Below are positions 1 to 8,571 of a stretch of DNA of 64,000 nt, piece after piece. Every line of letters begins with the position of its first letter. Position 1 is the stretch's first letter. Below the pieces are notes generated by a model. It was not told the origin of the DNA. It was given only the letters and a program-made list of their open reading frames with translations, and searched no databases. Made by a program: the position numbers and the translations under genes. The DNA comes from Bolinopsis microptera (lineage: Eukaryota; Ctenophora; Tentaculata; Lobata; Bolinopsidae): the NCBI RefSeq assembly GCF_026151205.1, contig NC_087079.1, forward strand, positions 2,885,730-2,949,729, in the 5' to 3' direction.

Positions 1-384
1 ACGAGGAGAAATTTTTATACATTTATCACCAACTCTGATGAACACCACAAAGCCGGAGAACATTGGAATGCCTGGGTGGTTAACGGAGACACGATTCTAT
101 TCTTTGACAGCTTTTCAAGAGATCCTAGAGATGAAAGCTTTCCTAATCATTACAGACGGTTAACTCAAAAGTTTAAAACAGTCAGATTTGTGACCACACG
201 CGTGCAATCTGCTAAAAGCACATCTTGTGGGCTATTTTGCATACATTTCATTTTTTCTATGACGATTGGCTTAGGTGTACAGGGATTTTTGAGTGACTAT
301 ACAAAAGATTTTAGAAAGAATGACAAAATAGTGCTTGATATAGTAAGCAGTTTTAGCGATCCAAGTTCCTTTTTTTTAATTTGA
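1..384 (+). CDS. Polinton adenovirus-type cysteine protease, 5' partial
   Basis: C-terminal 127 residues of a cysteine protease of the adenain/Ulp1 type, which in Polintons is thought to mature the capsid proteins. The reading frame is open from base 1, so the gene starts outside the window. The catalytic residues appear in family order: His in GEHWNAW (codon at 61), Asp in FFDSF (codon at 106), Gln in RVQSAKS (codon at 205) and the nucleophile Cys in SCGLFC (codon at 226). The stop is TAA at 382. The gene runs on the strand opposite to the ATPase and integrase cassette that follows. No break is visible in the part present. Confidence 0.8.
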   Translation, partial: TRRNFYTFITNSDEHHKAGEHWNAWVVNGDTILFFDSFSRDPRDESFPNHYRRLTQKFKTVRFVTTRVQSAKSTSCGLFCIHFIFSMTIGLGVQGFLSDYTKDFRKNDKIVLDIVSSFSDPSSFFLI

Positions 385-804
385 CATTTCTACTCTATAC
401 AAATATAATTAGTGGGGTTGTAGTTATTTTGTTTGCGGTCCATATTCAAGATGCACAATGATGTTTGGGAGATCTCCGCGGGATATTCCAAGATTTTGCA
501 AGATTATTTTTATAGCTTATAGAGACCCTGCGCCGAGGCGCAGGTGCTTTGTGAAGTAAAACTAACGATGTATAATATGTTTTTAAACAATATTACTTGA
601 ATTTTTTTCAAATAAAAGTTTAATAGTGTTTGTCTTCTTTAGAAATAAAATCAAAAAAAGTAATGCCAAACGTTAATAAAAAATTCGAATTAGGATTTAA
701 TAGTTCTAAAAAAATATAAGCTTTACCAAAAAATATACCAATATAGTAATATACCCACTGCCCTAAAATGTTATGGCCTGCTGTCTTAAAATCATATAGA
801 AATC
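385..804. other. AT-rich spacer in the Polinton
   Basis: No supported gene. This is the interval between the convergent protease gene (plus) and the minus-strand cassette, so it should hold the 3' ends of both transcripts. The only structure seen is a GC-rich perfect hairpin at 528-543 with 7-bp arms and a GA loop, standing out from its AT-rich surroundings. Confidence 0.5.
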
Positions 805-1107
805 TTAATATTTTTCAGAAAATTTCCCTTTGCAAATGTATGCGATTACCTCATCAAATCGTATATTCATCTTGAATCTTTTACCGACAGTTACAAATCC
901 ATCCTTGCTTCGTCCGATATTGGTCTTTGCTAACCTGATCAGTAGAGTTCTTCCTAATACGGAATTTACTACTGACGGAGGTGAGATTGCAAGTCCCGCT
1001 GGAAGCATTACCGATTTTATTTGTTCAGTTATCCCCTCAGTGGGGATGAGCGCAACTTTGTCTTCTTCTTCGCCTTTTATCTTTGGAACAAGCACATAAC
1101 GAGACAT
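805..1107 (-). CDS. small Polinton protein of unknown function
   Basis: 100-residue ORF with an ATG at 1107 and stop TAA at 805. It is mixed in charge, with no membrane segment and no motif that I recognise. The start codon lies one base beyond the stop of the preceding minus-strand ORF (1109-1462), a spacing typical of co-expressed virus-like genes. Being the last ORF of the integrase-ATPase block suggests a small structural or accessory virion protein, but nothing in the sequence proves a role. Intact coding length and the tight packing favour a real gene. Confidence 0.5.
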   Translation of the reverse strand: MSRYVLVPKIKGEEEDKVALIPTEGITEQIKSVMLPAGLAISPPSVVNSVLGRTLLIRLAKTNIGRSKDGFVTVGKRFKMNIRFDEVIAYICKGKFSEKY

Positions 1108-1108
1108 G

Positions 1109-1462
1109 TCAAAAGACTGATTTCAATAGTCCACCCACAACCGGGAGAACTGCAGATAAAATAGCAGATAGAGCACCTCCTCTTTGAATGACCCTTTCTT
1201 TTATATAACCAGGTTTCATCCCGCTCGCAGATCTAATGAAACGCTTATGCTTCTTAATATTTGCTTCCTGTGTCTTGGAAAGTGTCAAATTTTGCTTGTC
1301 GAGAAGCGTAAATATAAGATTCAGAGCCTTGAACAAATCAGCAGGGGCGTTAATAAGAATCTGCTTACGATTCTTGACGGAGGCTTTAGCTAGCTTTCCA
1401 AGAATGTAACGGTGTTGATTTAACAATTGAGCCTGCTTTACAGAAAGACGCTTGGAAACCAT
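1109..1462 (-). CDS. Polinton core/minor-virion-like protein with hydrophobic tail
   Basis: 117 residues from the ATG at 1462; an upstream in-frame TTG is not needed. The first 90 residues are rich in Lys/Arg/Gln and largely helical. The C-terminus has a Gly-Gly followed by an Ala/Leu/Val-rich amphipathic stretch, GGALSAILSAVLPVVGG. Small basic proteins with such a tail recur in Polintons and adintovirus-like elements and have been compared with adenovirus core or membrane-active minor capsid proteins. That comparison is from memory of the family and is not shown by the sequence. It lies 30 bp after the ATPase ORF and 1 bp before the next ORF, as if in one transcription unit. Confidence 0.5.
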   Translation of the reverse strand: MVSKRLSVKQAQLLNQHRYILGKLAKASVKNRKQILINAPADLFKALNLIFTLLDKQNLTLSKTQEANIKKHKRFIRSASGMKPGYIKERVIQRGGALSAILSAVLPVVGGLLKSVF

Positions 1463-1492
1463 GACCAATAGTCCGTTATCACAGTGAGCTCT

Positions 1493-2055
1493 TCAGGGTA
1501 ACTCTGGTGCAAACGAAATAACAATGAAGCCTCTGTGACTCTTTGAAGCTTTTATATAACTGTTCATAATCCGGTATACATTTTTGCCTGTATATATCTG
1601 TCGAGCTAATGTGTTCACCTGTCTAGTATTCCTTTGACTGTGAAAACAGACGTAATAGTGCGCGTTTGATGACATCAAACGAAAAAGCGGACAATTGGAA
1701 ATAGGTTCTGGGTGAGGTAAAATGTTGATATTTTACGATGGTGACTACCTAAAATGAACACTTCTGCAACTTCCTTATTTCGTCCCGTTAGGATTAAATC
1801 GTCAATGACAAGAACAGAACTTTGATTAGTGTCCATTTGAGCGAAATCTAAACCCTTGATGAATTTTATCGGTTGACTCTCGACTTCATTCCATTCTCGC
1901 ATAAAGTCCTGTTCTATGTTATACATGTAGTATACGTTGTTAGGCCATGGATGAATCAACTTCTGTCGTATCATCTCAAGGATAAATTGTGTCTTCCCCG
2001 ATCCCGAGCAACCATGAACAATGGCGTTGCGGGAAGCTTGAAATTTTATCGGCAT
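1493..2055 (-). pseudogene. Polinton genome-packaging ATPase (FtsK/HerA type), frameshifted
   Basis: A-type packaging ATPase that would pump the element's DNA into virions. The N-terminal part has Walker A GCSGSGKT just after the start, Walker B VLVIDDL about 75 residues later, and a TQNLFP sensor-like motif. That frame ends at a stop at 1675. The rest of the family's C-terminus, with its LARQIY motif, continues in another frame from about 1678 to 1493. The shift sits at a short T run near 1680-1690. The ATG at 2055 is preferred over an upstream TTG at 2097 because it leaves 8 bp after the integrase stop and removes an overlap. Probably inactive unless the shift is a sequence error. Confidence 0.78.
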
Positions 2056-2063
2056 TTCTGAGC

Positions 2064-3127
2064 TTAGATGTTGAAAAGTTCCTGTTGAGGGATCCAACTA
2101 TTGGCCTCGTCGGGATAACCTTGAAACTTGACCAGATACTCAATATTACCCCTCCTTTTGCGACGGTTCACAATCTTTTCTATAGGCCAAACGTTGTTAC
2201 TCTTGTCCACAAGTTGAATTTCGCTGGAATAAAAACTACCAATGATGGGATTGTTTTTATAGTCAATCAGTTTGTAATTGGGCGGGTAGCTTTTAACGAT
2301 TGAGGAAACCGAGTATACTTCATATCCATGGGTTTGATCGAACCCACGCTGAAATGTAGTTTTCTTCCTGGTGATACGAACGGTGTCTCCAACCTAAACT
2401 TAATTTTTGAGTGTTTCTTTTCTTTACCACAGGTGGAAACAGATTCCTTCGCACAATGTGCTCGTTTCTCTTGGTTACATCTATCGGTCTCATACCTATA
2501 CTTCGATGGTGAGTTGTATTATAAGCACGTACTATGTCTTGCAATATGTCCACATAACGATGAGATCCACGACTGGTGAAGTACCTATACATTCTTCCTT
2601 TCAAATTTCGATTAAATCTTTCAACTATTGGACACTTTCGGTCTGAAAAGACGTGATAATACTTGATTTTGTGTTTTTTTCAGCAGCGGTAGAAATAAAC
2701 GATTCCGAAACTCAGTTCCTTGGTCGAAGGAAATTTTAGAAGGTTTATTTCTTCGAAGAAAGGGTCTCATAACATCAACGATAGATTTAGCACTTTTAGA
2801 TTTAAGCTTGAAAACCCAAGCTCGCTTGCTGAAGGTGTCAATGATGCAAATAAGAAAAGTGTGTCCATCATTTTCGCTCTTGAACTTGCTCATGTCCACC
2901 AGATCGATCTCATAAAGATAGTTTATACCTTTTGTGTACACTCTCCGAAACAGTGGAGGTCTGCTAACAGGCTTGTGCAAGGTGTACGTATCAATTCCTC
3001 TCAAAGCCTTCTTAACATCTGTTAGGGTGATGGTGGGGTCACGTGACCTGACAGCTTTGTAGAAGCGATTAATGCCAGTAAAGGCTGCATGAAATTTAGG
3101 ATCTGTATATAGCGCCTGTAAGTCCAT
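2064..3127 (-). pseudogene. Polinton retroviral-type integrase with chromodomain, frameshifted
   Basis: DDE integrase of the Polinton type. From the ATG at 3127 come a leader, then the catalytic core with Asp in IDLVDM and Asp in FDQGTEF. The frame then changes near an A7 run at about 2670. The catalytic Glu with its ERFNR context, and the downstream helix starting KGRMYRYF (2604), lie in the new frame. A second shift near 2395-2400 moves the SH3-like region and a C-terminal chromodomain (about 2070-2180, with WPIEK, YLVKFQGYP and SWIP) into a third frame ending at TAA 2064. The chromodomain would read methylated histone tails and steer insertion. Two independent shifts suggest a dead gene. 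Confidence 0.8.
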
Positions 3128-3161
3128 CAGAGAAATAAGGTAATTTTAAATTTCGCGATGG

Positions 3162-3169
3162 TATAAATA
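3162..3169 (+). promoter_or_regulatory. TATA box of the zinc-finger/coiled-coil gene
   Basis: TATAAATA lies 32 bp before the ATG at 3201. It sits in the 73-bp gap between two divergent genes (integrase minus, zinc finger plus), so this gap probably works as a two-way promoter. The same octamer precedes each plus-strand gene of this element. Confidence 0.55.
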
Positions 3170-3200
3170 GAGAACGTTCTCAAAGTAACATACATAAATA

Positions 3201-4366
3201 ATGTCTTTAATTTGCGAGTATTGTACATCATCCTTCACAAGCAATGCCAAGCTTTACATGCACAAAAAAACGGTACATGGTAATCCCAGTCTTGTTCTGG
3301 TTAATCACGGGCATAACAATGATGCAACTTCGGGTAGAAAACGAAAATTGGGCTCCGATCGTGGAAAAAATCATCCTTCTAGTAATCAAAAACCTGACCC
3401 ACAATTAGATCCTGATCTTACGGTGATCGATGAATATGATGCAAAGCGACCAAAAAATGATGAAAATGATGATGGCCTAAAAATTATCGATGAAGTGAAA
3501 GATGAAGATGACAGTGATGGTGATGATCAAAGAGATCCCGGACTGACAATTGTGGATCGGTGGGATAGAGCTAAAGATTATAGACAGCTTTACAAAGATT
3601 GCATCAGAGATGGTAAAAACGCCAAGATTAAAGTCAAGCGGCAAAACGATCGCTTGTTGTCGGAACATAGATCGGAACTAAGCAACAGATTAGAATCTCA
3701 ACGGGTGGAATACAACAAACAAATTGAGTTGCTCAAAAAAAGGCACGAAAAGCAACTATCCGACCTGGAAGATGTCAAAGATAGTCTCTGCAAAGATGAG
3801 TTGCAAACATTACAGTACGAACTAAATAGTGCAAAAGAAAAATGCGAGACTGAAGTCGCTCGTCTTAAAGCAACAATTAAAGGTTTTGTAGATGATGCTG
3901 ACGATATCGTTAAAAAACATAAAACAGAGTTGGCTGAGATGGAAAAGGACTGTCAAGAAAAAATCAAGAAACTTAAGGATTATATCAAATCGCTTCAAGA
4001 CGATGAAGATTTGGATGTAAACCCTCTAATAAAGGCTATTTTTAATTGCACTACCATGGAAGAGATTTTTAAAATTCAACGTCTTGTGAAAAATCATCAG
4101 TGGGACACATTAGTTCAAGATCATCTCCCACCTTGCAAAACCTTTTTTTCTCCCTGAGTTATGGTATTATACCAATTTGTCAACCGCAAAGGGATAAGGT
4201 AACTGACGAACAAAGATCTTTAGTGGAAAAAATTCAGTCGGCATCTAGGACCAACGCAAAAAAGCTACTTTTGAGTAAAAGAAATCAAGTCGCAAATCTA
4301 TTCTCGATTATCAACGACTCAATAAAGCTTGCCCGAAACTCGTATAATCACTACTCGGTGCTATAA
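3201..4366 (+). pseudogene. Polinton C2H2 zinc-finger/coiled-coil protein, frameshifted near the end
   Basis: An N-terminal C2H2 finger (residues about 5-26, CEYC...HKKTVH) is followed by an acidic and basic linker with two repeated D-P-x-L-T-(V/I)-(I/V)-D motifs, then a long heptad-like coiled coil (about 130-265). This frame stops at 4157. The conserved C-terminal region, including a PICQPQRDKVTD stretch, continues in another frame to TAA 4364-4366, so there is one shift near 4128. Proteins with this layout recur in Polintons of aquatic invertebrates; their role is unknown, and DNA binding is likely from the finger. The stop codon is embedded in the TATA box of the next gene. Confidence 0.65.
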
Positions 4367-4369
4367 ATA
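4362..4369 (+). promoter_or_regulatory. TATA box overlapping the upstream stop codon (membrane gene copy 1)
   Basis: TATAAATA contains the TAA stop (4364-4366) of the zinc-finger gene and lies 41 bp before the ATG of membrane-protein copy 1 at 4410. The duplicated unit repeats this arrangement at 5442. Confidence 0.55.
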
Positions 4370-4409
4370 TAACCGGTGTCCGTCAGATGCTTACTCACAT
4401 CAACGAAAC

Positions 4410-4971
4410 ATGAATTTTGTCTTGCTTCTAGCGACAGTTTCTACTCTTTCATTCACCGTGCGTTTTAAAGTAAACAATGAACAGTAATCAAGATTTCTTT
4501 GTTTTTGAAGGTGTAAATCAGTCCGCTCATTTGTTTCGTCAAAACAGTACACTATATCTACGCTGCATGCAAGAGGATCGGATTGCATTATATGAAGCAA
4601 GCCTAACAGATGATCACTTCCGCTTTTCGTGGCTTGATTTCATGATTGACAATCGAGCAATGAATGCAACGAAGAAAGATGAAAACTTCACTGAGATGGA
4701 CTTTGATCATTTTGTCTTAATTTCTCCCCAGTTTGAGGACACAAACTTAGACTACACAGTTAATCCCAGCTTCGAGTTCCATGGTGTAAACTACTGGTTC
4801 ATTGTGGCTATAGTGATAACTGGTGCTATGATCAGCAGGAGAAATCCTCGATTTCGAGAAATTTTCACGATAATTATGTCTTACTTTCACCAAATGATGA
4901 CCCAACATGATCTTCGACACATCACCTCAACGGTTCTTATGGATGTAACCGAACAAGCAGATGAAAAGTGA
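4410..4971 (+). pseudogene. type I membrane protein, copy 1, frameshifted
   Basis: First of two tandem paralogues. The ATG at 4410 begins a signal peptide (MNFVLLLATVSTLSFTV), but that frame hits TAA at about 4485. The ectodomain continues in another frame from about 4480, through a transmembrane segment (YWFIVAIVITGAMI) and a roughly 50-residue cytoplasmic tail, to TGA at 4969. Compared with copy 2 it keeps the ectodomain Cys in LRCMQED but has lost the second one (NLDYTVNP against NLECTGNP). No function is known to me. Signal peptide, ectodomain and single anchor are consistent with a surface or envelope-type protein, but that is inference. Confidence 0.6.
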
Positions 4972-5177
4972 GGACAAAATGGCCAATGAACAATGAAAAT
5001 GCATGCATATTGTTTTACCCTTACGTTAACATTATATTTTGTTGACTGATTCTAACATCGGGAGAATTAAGAAATTGCGCTGACATCTTATATATTATAT
5101 AATACAGAAATGGTGAGCGTCAGATTTGCTCCCATCATTTTTTTTGGTCACTGTTCACAAGGTTGTTGAGAACTAAA

Positions 5178-5240
5178 ATCATATGATGATTATATGATGA
5201 TCATATGATGATCATATGATGATCATATGATGATCATATC
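5178..5240. repeat. 11-bp palindromic tandem repeat (TGATCATATGA type)
   Basis: About five near-identical units made of the palindromes TGATCA and TCATATGA. The same array with the same flanks (a T-rich GTCAGATTTGCTCCCATC block, then ATCATTATA) recurs after copy 2 at 6298-6377. Confidence 0.8.
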
Positions 5241-5371
5241 ATTATAGAAATGTGATTAGATCCTGCTTGCGAAAAGCTACAGCTAAAAGCTCGAAAGTCG
5301 AAACTGTATTAAAATTACACATAAAGCTCGATATGCCAGCTTTCCGTGAGGGTACTGTAGTTTCTTTTTAC

Positions 5372-5449
5372 GCAAATCTATTCTCAATCATCAATGACTC
5401 AATAAAGCTTGCACGAAACTCGTATAATCGTTACTCTATACTATAAATA
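5372..5449 (+). repeat. duplicated 3' end of the zinc-finger gene carrying the promoter of copy 2
   Basis: This stretch repeats the last 25 or so codons of the zinc-finger gene (NLFSIINDSIKLARNSYN) and ends in the same CTATAAATATAACC. It no longer belongs to a complete gene. It contains the TATA box (5442-5449) that serves membrane-protein copy 2, so it was duplicated together with that gene as promoter-bearing sequence. Confidence 0.7.
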
Positions 5450-5490
5450 TAACCAGTGTTCTCCAGTTGTTACCCCTGCAACAAAACAAA

Positions 5491-6066
5491 ATGAACTTTA
5501 CCTTGTTACTTGTGACAGTTACTACCCTTTCGTTCACCGTTGACTTTAAAGTGAACGATAATTTTACTCAAGATTATTTCATATTTGAAGGAGAAAATCA
5601 AACTGCTCATTTATTTCGAGTAAACAGCACTCTTCACCTCCGATGTGCACAAGAAGATCGTATTGCAATTTACGAGACGAAGCTAACAGATAAAGGCTTC
5701 CGCTTTTCTTGGGTGGACCACATAGTTAATGATAAAATAATGAAGAAAATGAAGAAAGATGACGGCTTCACTGCAATGAACTTTAAGGATTACGTTTTAA
5801 TATCACCCCAGTTTGTGGAGGAAAAAGTTAACTTAGAATGCACTGGGAACCCCAGCTTCGAGATTCATAGCATAAACTACTGGTATATTGCAGCTATACT
5901 GTTGGTAGTGGGTATCATAGGCAGATCTAATCCTCTGATTCGCGAAGCTTTCAAGCTGATATCTTCGCACTTTCGACAAGAATTCACCTGCCATAGAACT
6001 GTTGACGACATTACCCCGATGAATCTGATGCATGCAGCAGACCAAGTGAATGAGGAAGAATTATAA
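5491..6066 (+). CDS. type I membrane protein, copy 2, intact
   Basis: 191 residues from the ATG at 5491; an in-frame TTG at 5467 is not needed. A signal peptide (residues 1-17, MNFTLLLVTVTTLSFTV) is followed by an ectodomain of about 115 residues with N-glycosylation sequons (NFT, NQT, NST) and two cysteines (LRCAQED and LECTGNP). One transmembrane helix (YWYIAAILLVVGIIG) precedes a cytoplasmic tail of about 50 residues. Two cysteines with an intervening Trp (FRFSWVD) recall an immunoglobulin-like fold, but this is weak. It is the intact paralogue of the frameshifted copy at 4410 and has its own TATA box. A Polinton cargo or surface protein is the best reading; no function is assigned. Confidence 0.65.
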   Translation: MNFTLLLVTVTTLSFTVDFKVNDNFTQDYFIFEGENQTAHLFRVNSTLHLRCAQEDRIAIYETKLTDKGFRFSWVDHIVNDKIMKKMKKDDGFTAMNFKDYVLISPQFVEEKVNLECTGNPSFEIHSINYWYIAAILLVVGIIGRSNPLIREAFKLISSHFRQEFTCHRTVDDITPMNLMHAADQVNEEEL

Positions 6067-6646
6067 AATACAATGAACTATACATGTGTTTATAATGAGT
6101 AAATAGTTCAAGACTGTTTTGCGATCTTTTATTTATCTAAATTTTTTACCTTAATATCATCGCAATGTTAACGAATCTATTTACGTAACTTGTAATTTAC
6201 AGATCACTAACCTCAAATTTTCTAGCTTATGGCAGCGTCAGATTTGCTCCCATCATTTTTTTTTGTCTCTGTTCACAAGGTTGTTGAGAACGAAAATCAT
6301 AAGACGGTCATATGATGATCATATGATGATCATATATAATATGATGATCATATAATATGATGATCATATCATTATAAAAATGTGATGATATCACCATTAG
6401 TTGAGTCATCAAAATTGTTGAGTAGGAAAATCATTTGATGATCATATGACGATTATATTATGATCATATAATATTGTGAAGCTGTGTTATTATCTGTTTT
6501 CTTGGATAACATCTTTTTAAAAGCTATAAATACAACGAATCTTATACAAAATTGATCTGTTTTAATTGTTAGCAAGAGCATACATTGCCTGCATTTAACT
6601 AGTTTTGCCAAAAAAAAGTCAGCAAGTTTTGACGAATCATTAATAT
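6067..6646. other. spacer with ATCATATG-type repeats
   Basis: No gene seen. It holds the second copy of the palindromic array (6298-6377), a shorter related patch at 6430-6475, and TATAAATA at 6525-6532 ahead of the next gene. The part up to about 6380 is the second copy of the downstream flank found after membrane gene copy 1. Confidence 0.6.
6525..6532 (+). promoter_or_regulatory. TATA box of the second zinc-finger gene
   Basis: TATAAATA, the fourth copy of this octamer ahead of a plus-strand gene of this element. The ATG is at 6647, which implies a longer 5' leader than in the other genes. Confidence 0.45.
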
Positions 6647-7171
6647 ATGGAATTGGAATCACGAAAACACCAATGTCAGAAGTGCAACAAAAGTTACAAA
6701 ACGTCCTCAAGCTTGGCTAGTCATCGTTACAGAGTGCATCCTTATGCGTCAAGTTTATCTAGCAACAATTCGGAAGCGGAAAATATTGACGAACAAATAC
6801 AATGCAGTATACCATCGGAAAACCCTCTTATCCATGATCATGATCCAAATGATATAGATAACCACGATGCGTCTATTGAGAATTTACAAACAGCCATTTA
6901 TCAGCTACGAGATTTCTACGAAGAAATGGAATGGACAATCAATAAACATGAAAAAGTGCTAAGACAGTTTCAAAAACTTATAGCTGATAACGATGAAATA
7001 AATGAAACAGCATCTACTCAGCTGAACACAATCAAATTATCTAACAGGATTTCAGATTCGGATAACGACGTAGCAAGCGACATGGATAGTGACTCAGTGT
7101 CAGTCTATGTCAACCCTACATCTAAAAGAAAGAATACTGATTCAGCTAGAAATAAGTTCTTTGGACTTTAG
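6647..7171 (+). CDS. small C2H2 zinc-finger protein of the Polinton
   Basis: 174 residues. One C2H2 finger at residues about 9-30 (CQKCNKSYKTSSSLASHRYRVH) is followed by an acidic, Asn-rich linker, a predicted coiled coil (about 75-115, IENLQTAIYQLRDFYEEMEW) and a basic end (TSKRKN). It resembles the larger zinc-finger protein at 3201 in having an N-terminal finger plus a coiled coil, but is much shorter and intact. It probably binds nucleic acid; whether it regulates the element's promoters is unknown. It is the last Polinton gene recognised before the LTR retrotransposon. Confidence 0.6.
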   Translation: MELESRKHQCQKCNKSYKTSSSLASHRYRVHPYASSLSSNNSEAENIDEQIQCSIPSENPLIHDHDPNDIDNHDASIENLQTAIYQLRDFYEEMEWTINKHEKVLRQFQKLIADNDEINETASTQLNTIKLSNRISDSDNDVASDMDSDSVSVYVNPTSKRKNTDSARNKFFGL

Positions 7172-7391
7172 TAAATATATTTTGAATTGAGTGTTTTAGG
7201 TAAGGTTTTTTCTTTTTGGAATGTTACAGGCCCACCCAGGGGTGCTGACTGACTAGACCCAACCAAGGATGCTGTGACTTTTAGAATAGGACCTCCCATT
7301 TTCTGTTGTTGCTGTAAATCGCTTGCTATGCGACCAATATCAAGTCAATGGCAAATATATTTCATTAAAGTGGTATTAAACACGAATTTTA

Positions 7392-8077
7392 TGACAATAT
7401 GGTATTTAGAGATATCTTTTAGGATATCTTAGTTTTAGAATAACGTTTAAGGGACGTATAATTTAGTATGTATTTCCGGGTATATAATAACCAATGTTTT
7501 ATATGTTCGTATTTGGGAGTTACACATTTTGAGTGTAAGTCGGTTGGCTGGCAGACCTACTGTCAGACTAACTGTCTGAAACGAGCCGTCCGCTCACTTT
7601 GCACCTGACTAACAGCCAGACCTGTGGTTGGTCCTCGCGGACGCAGGGTGACTGCTAGTGGAGTGCTCATTGGCGAGACGGCGTGTCACGTGGTACAAGC
7701 AAATGCGTTGTGCCGTCACGCAGTGTGGCGTGACGAAGTTTTGAGAGTATACCCAGAGAGCCGAATGTGGAGAGCTCACTTCTTAGTTGCCCCTTAATCA
7801 TTTTAAGGGATTCTAATTGACGATAGCCAGTCTGACTGAGCACTATCTTTTGTGATTAGACACGTCGAGTGATCTATATTCACGTCAATTGTTTGGAGCG
7901 AACACTTGGAAGTTTTTATCTGTTGACGTTCACTTTGTGTTACTTTTCCTTTTAATTAATTATCCATTTTAATATACTCGTTTCATTTCTACCTTACGGT
8001 ACGCCCTGCCGTTCGTGCTTCGTGACTAGAGCTTGACTAGCATACACTAAACACTAAGAAACTCCGTTTTCTATATC
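7392..8077 (+). repeat. 5' LTR
   Basis: Direct repeat of 15445-16132. It holds a TATATAATAA promoter element at about 7481. The end at about 8077 is set by the TGG that follows, which would begin the tRNA primer-binding site. Confidence 0.88.
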
Positions 8078-8571
8078 TGGAGGCCACTTTTAGTGTTGCT
8101 ATTTTTGCTCGTAATCCTTCTAGTATCACCTATATTCAGTATAGTTTCGTTTAAGATCCTAACGTTTCTCATTTGATAAGCTAAGTTCGGTGTACATCGC
8201 AGTGCAGAAGAATTACGTGGAGATTGTTCGAGATCTTCAGTACTTCCTACTAGACTTGGTAAGTGTTGCTACACATTTTGTGGTACCTGTATATTCCAGT
8301 TGAGTGCGATCGTTTTGACGAGCACCTAGTTTACAGCCGCTTGTAGACTTCAGTACGTTATTACCTAGATTGTCAGTGAGATTTGCGTAGTTTTAGCAAC
8401 CTTACTTTTCGTACATCTACTCAGGAGTGATAGACGTAGAAGTTACAGTTCCAGTAAAGCAAAGTAAAGTCTTGACTAGAAGATTTTCCAGCAACGTGAA
8501 GAGTACGCCTGTTCCAGTACTTATCTACTCTATTTGTAAGTGTACTTTTACATTTAGATTCACTTTTTAGC
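8078..8571 (+). promoter_or_regulatory. primer-binding site and untranslated leader
   Basis: TGGAGGCC right after the LTR fits the TGG start of a tRNA primer-binding site; the tRNA was not identified. The remaining 480 bp before the gag ATG has no long ORF and would carry dimerisation and packaging signals. Confidence 0.5.

Noticed and set aside
528-543. GC-rich hairpin as a rho-independent terminator
   Set aside because: The context is a eukaryotic element and no T run follows directly; kept only as a structural note.
830-1099. 89-codon plus-strand ORF
   Set aside because: Exact antisense shadow of the minus-strand Polinton ORF 805-1107; no features of its own.
1989-2303. 104-codon plus-strand ORF
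   Set aside because: Antisense to the integrase C-terminal region and chromodomain.
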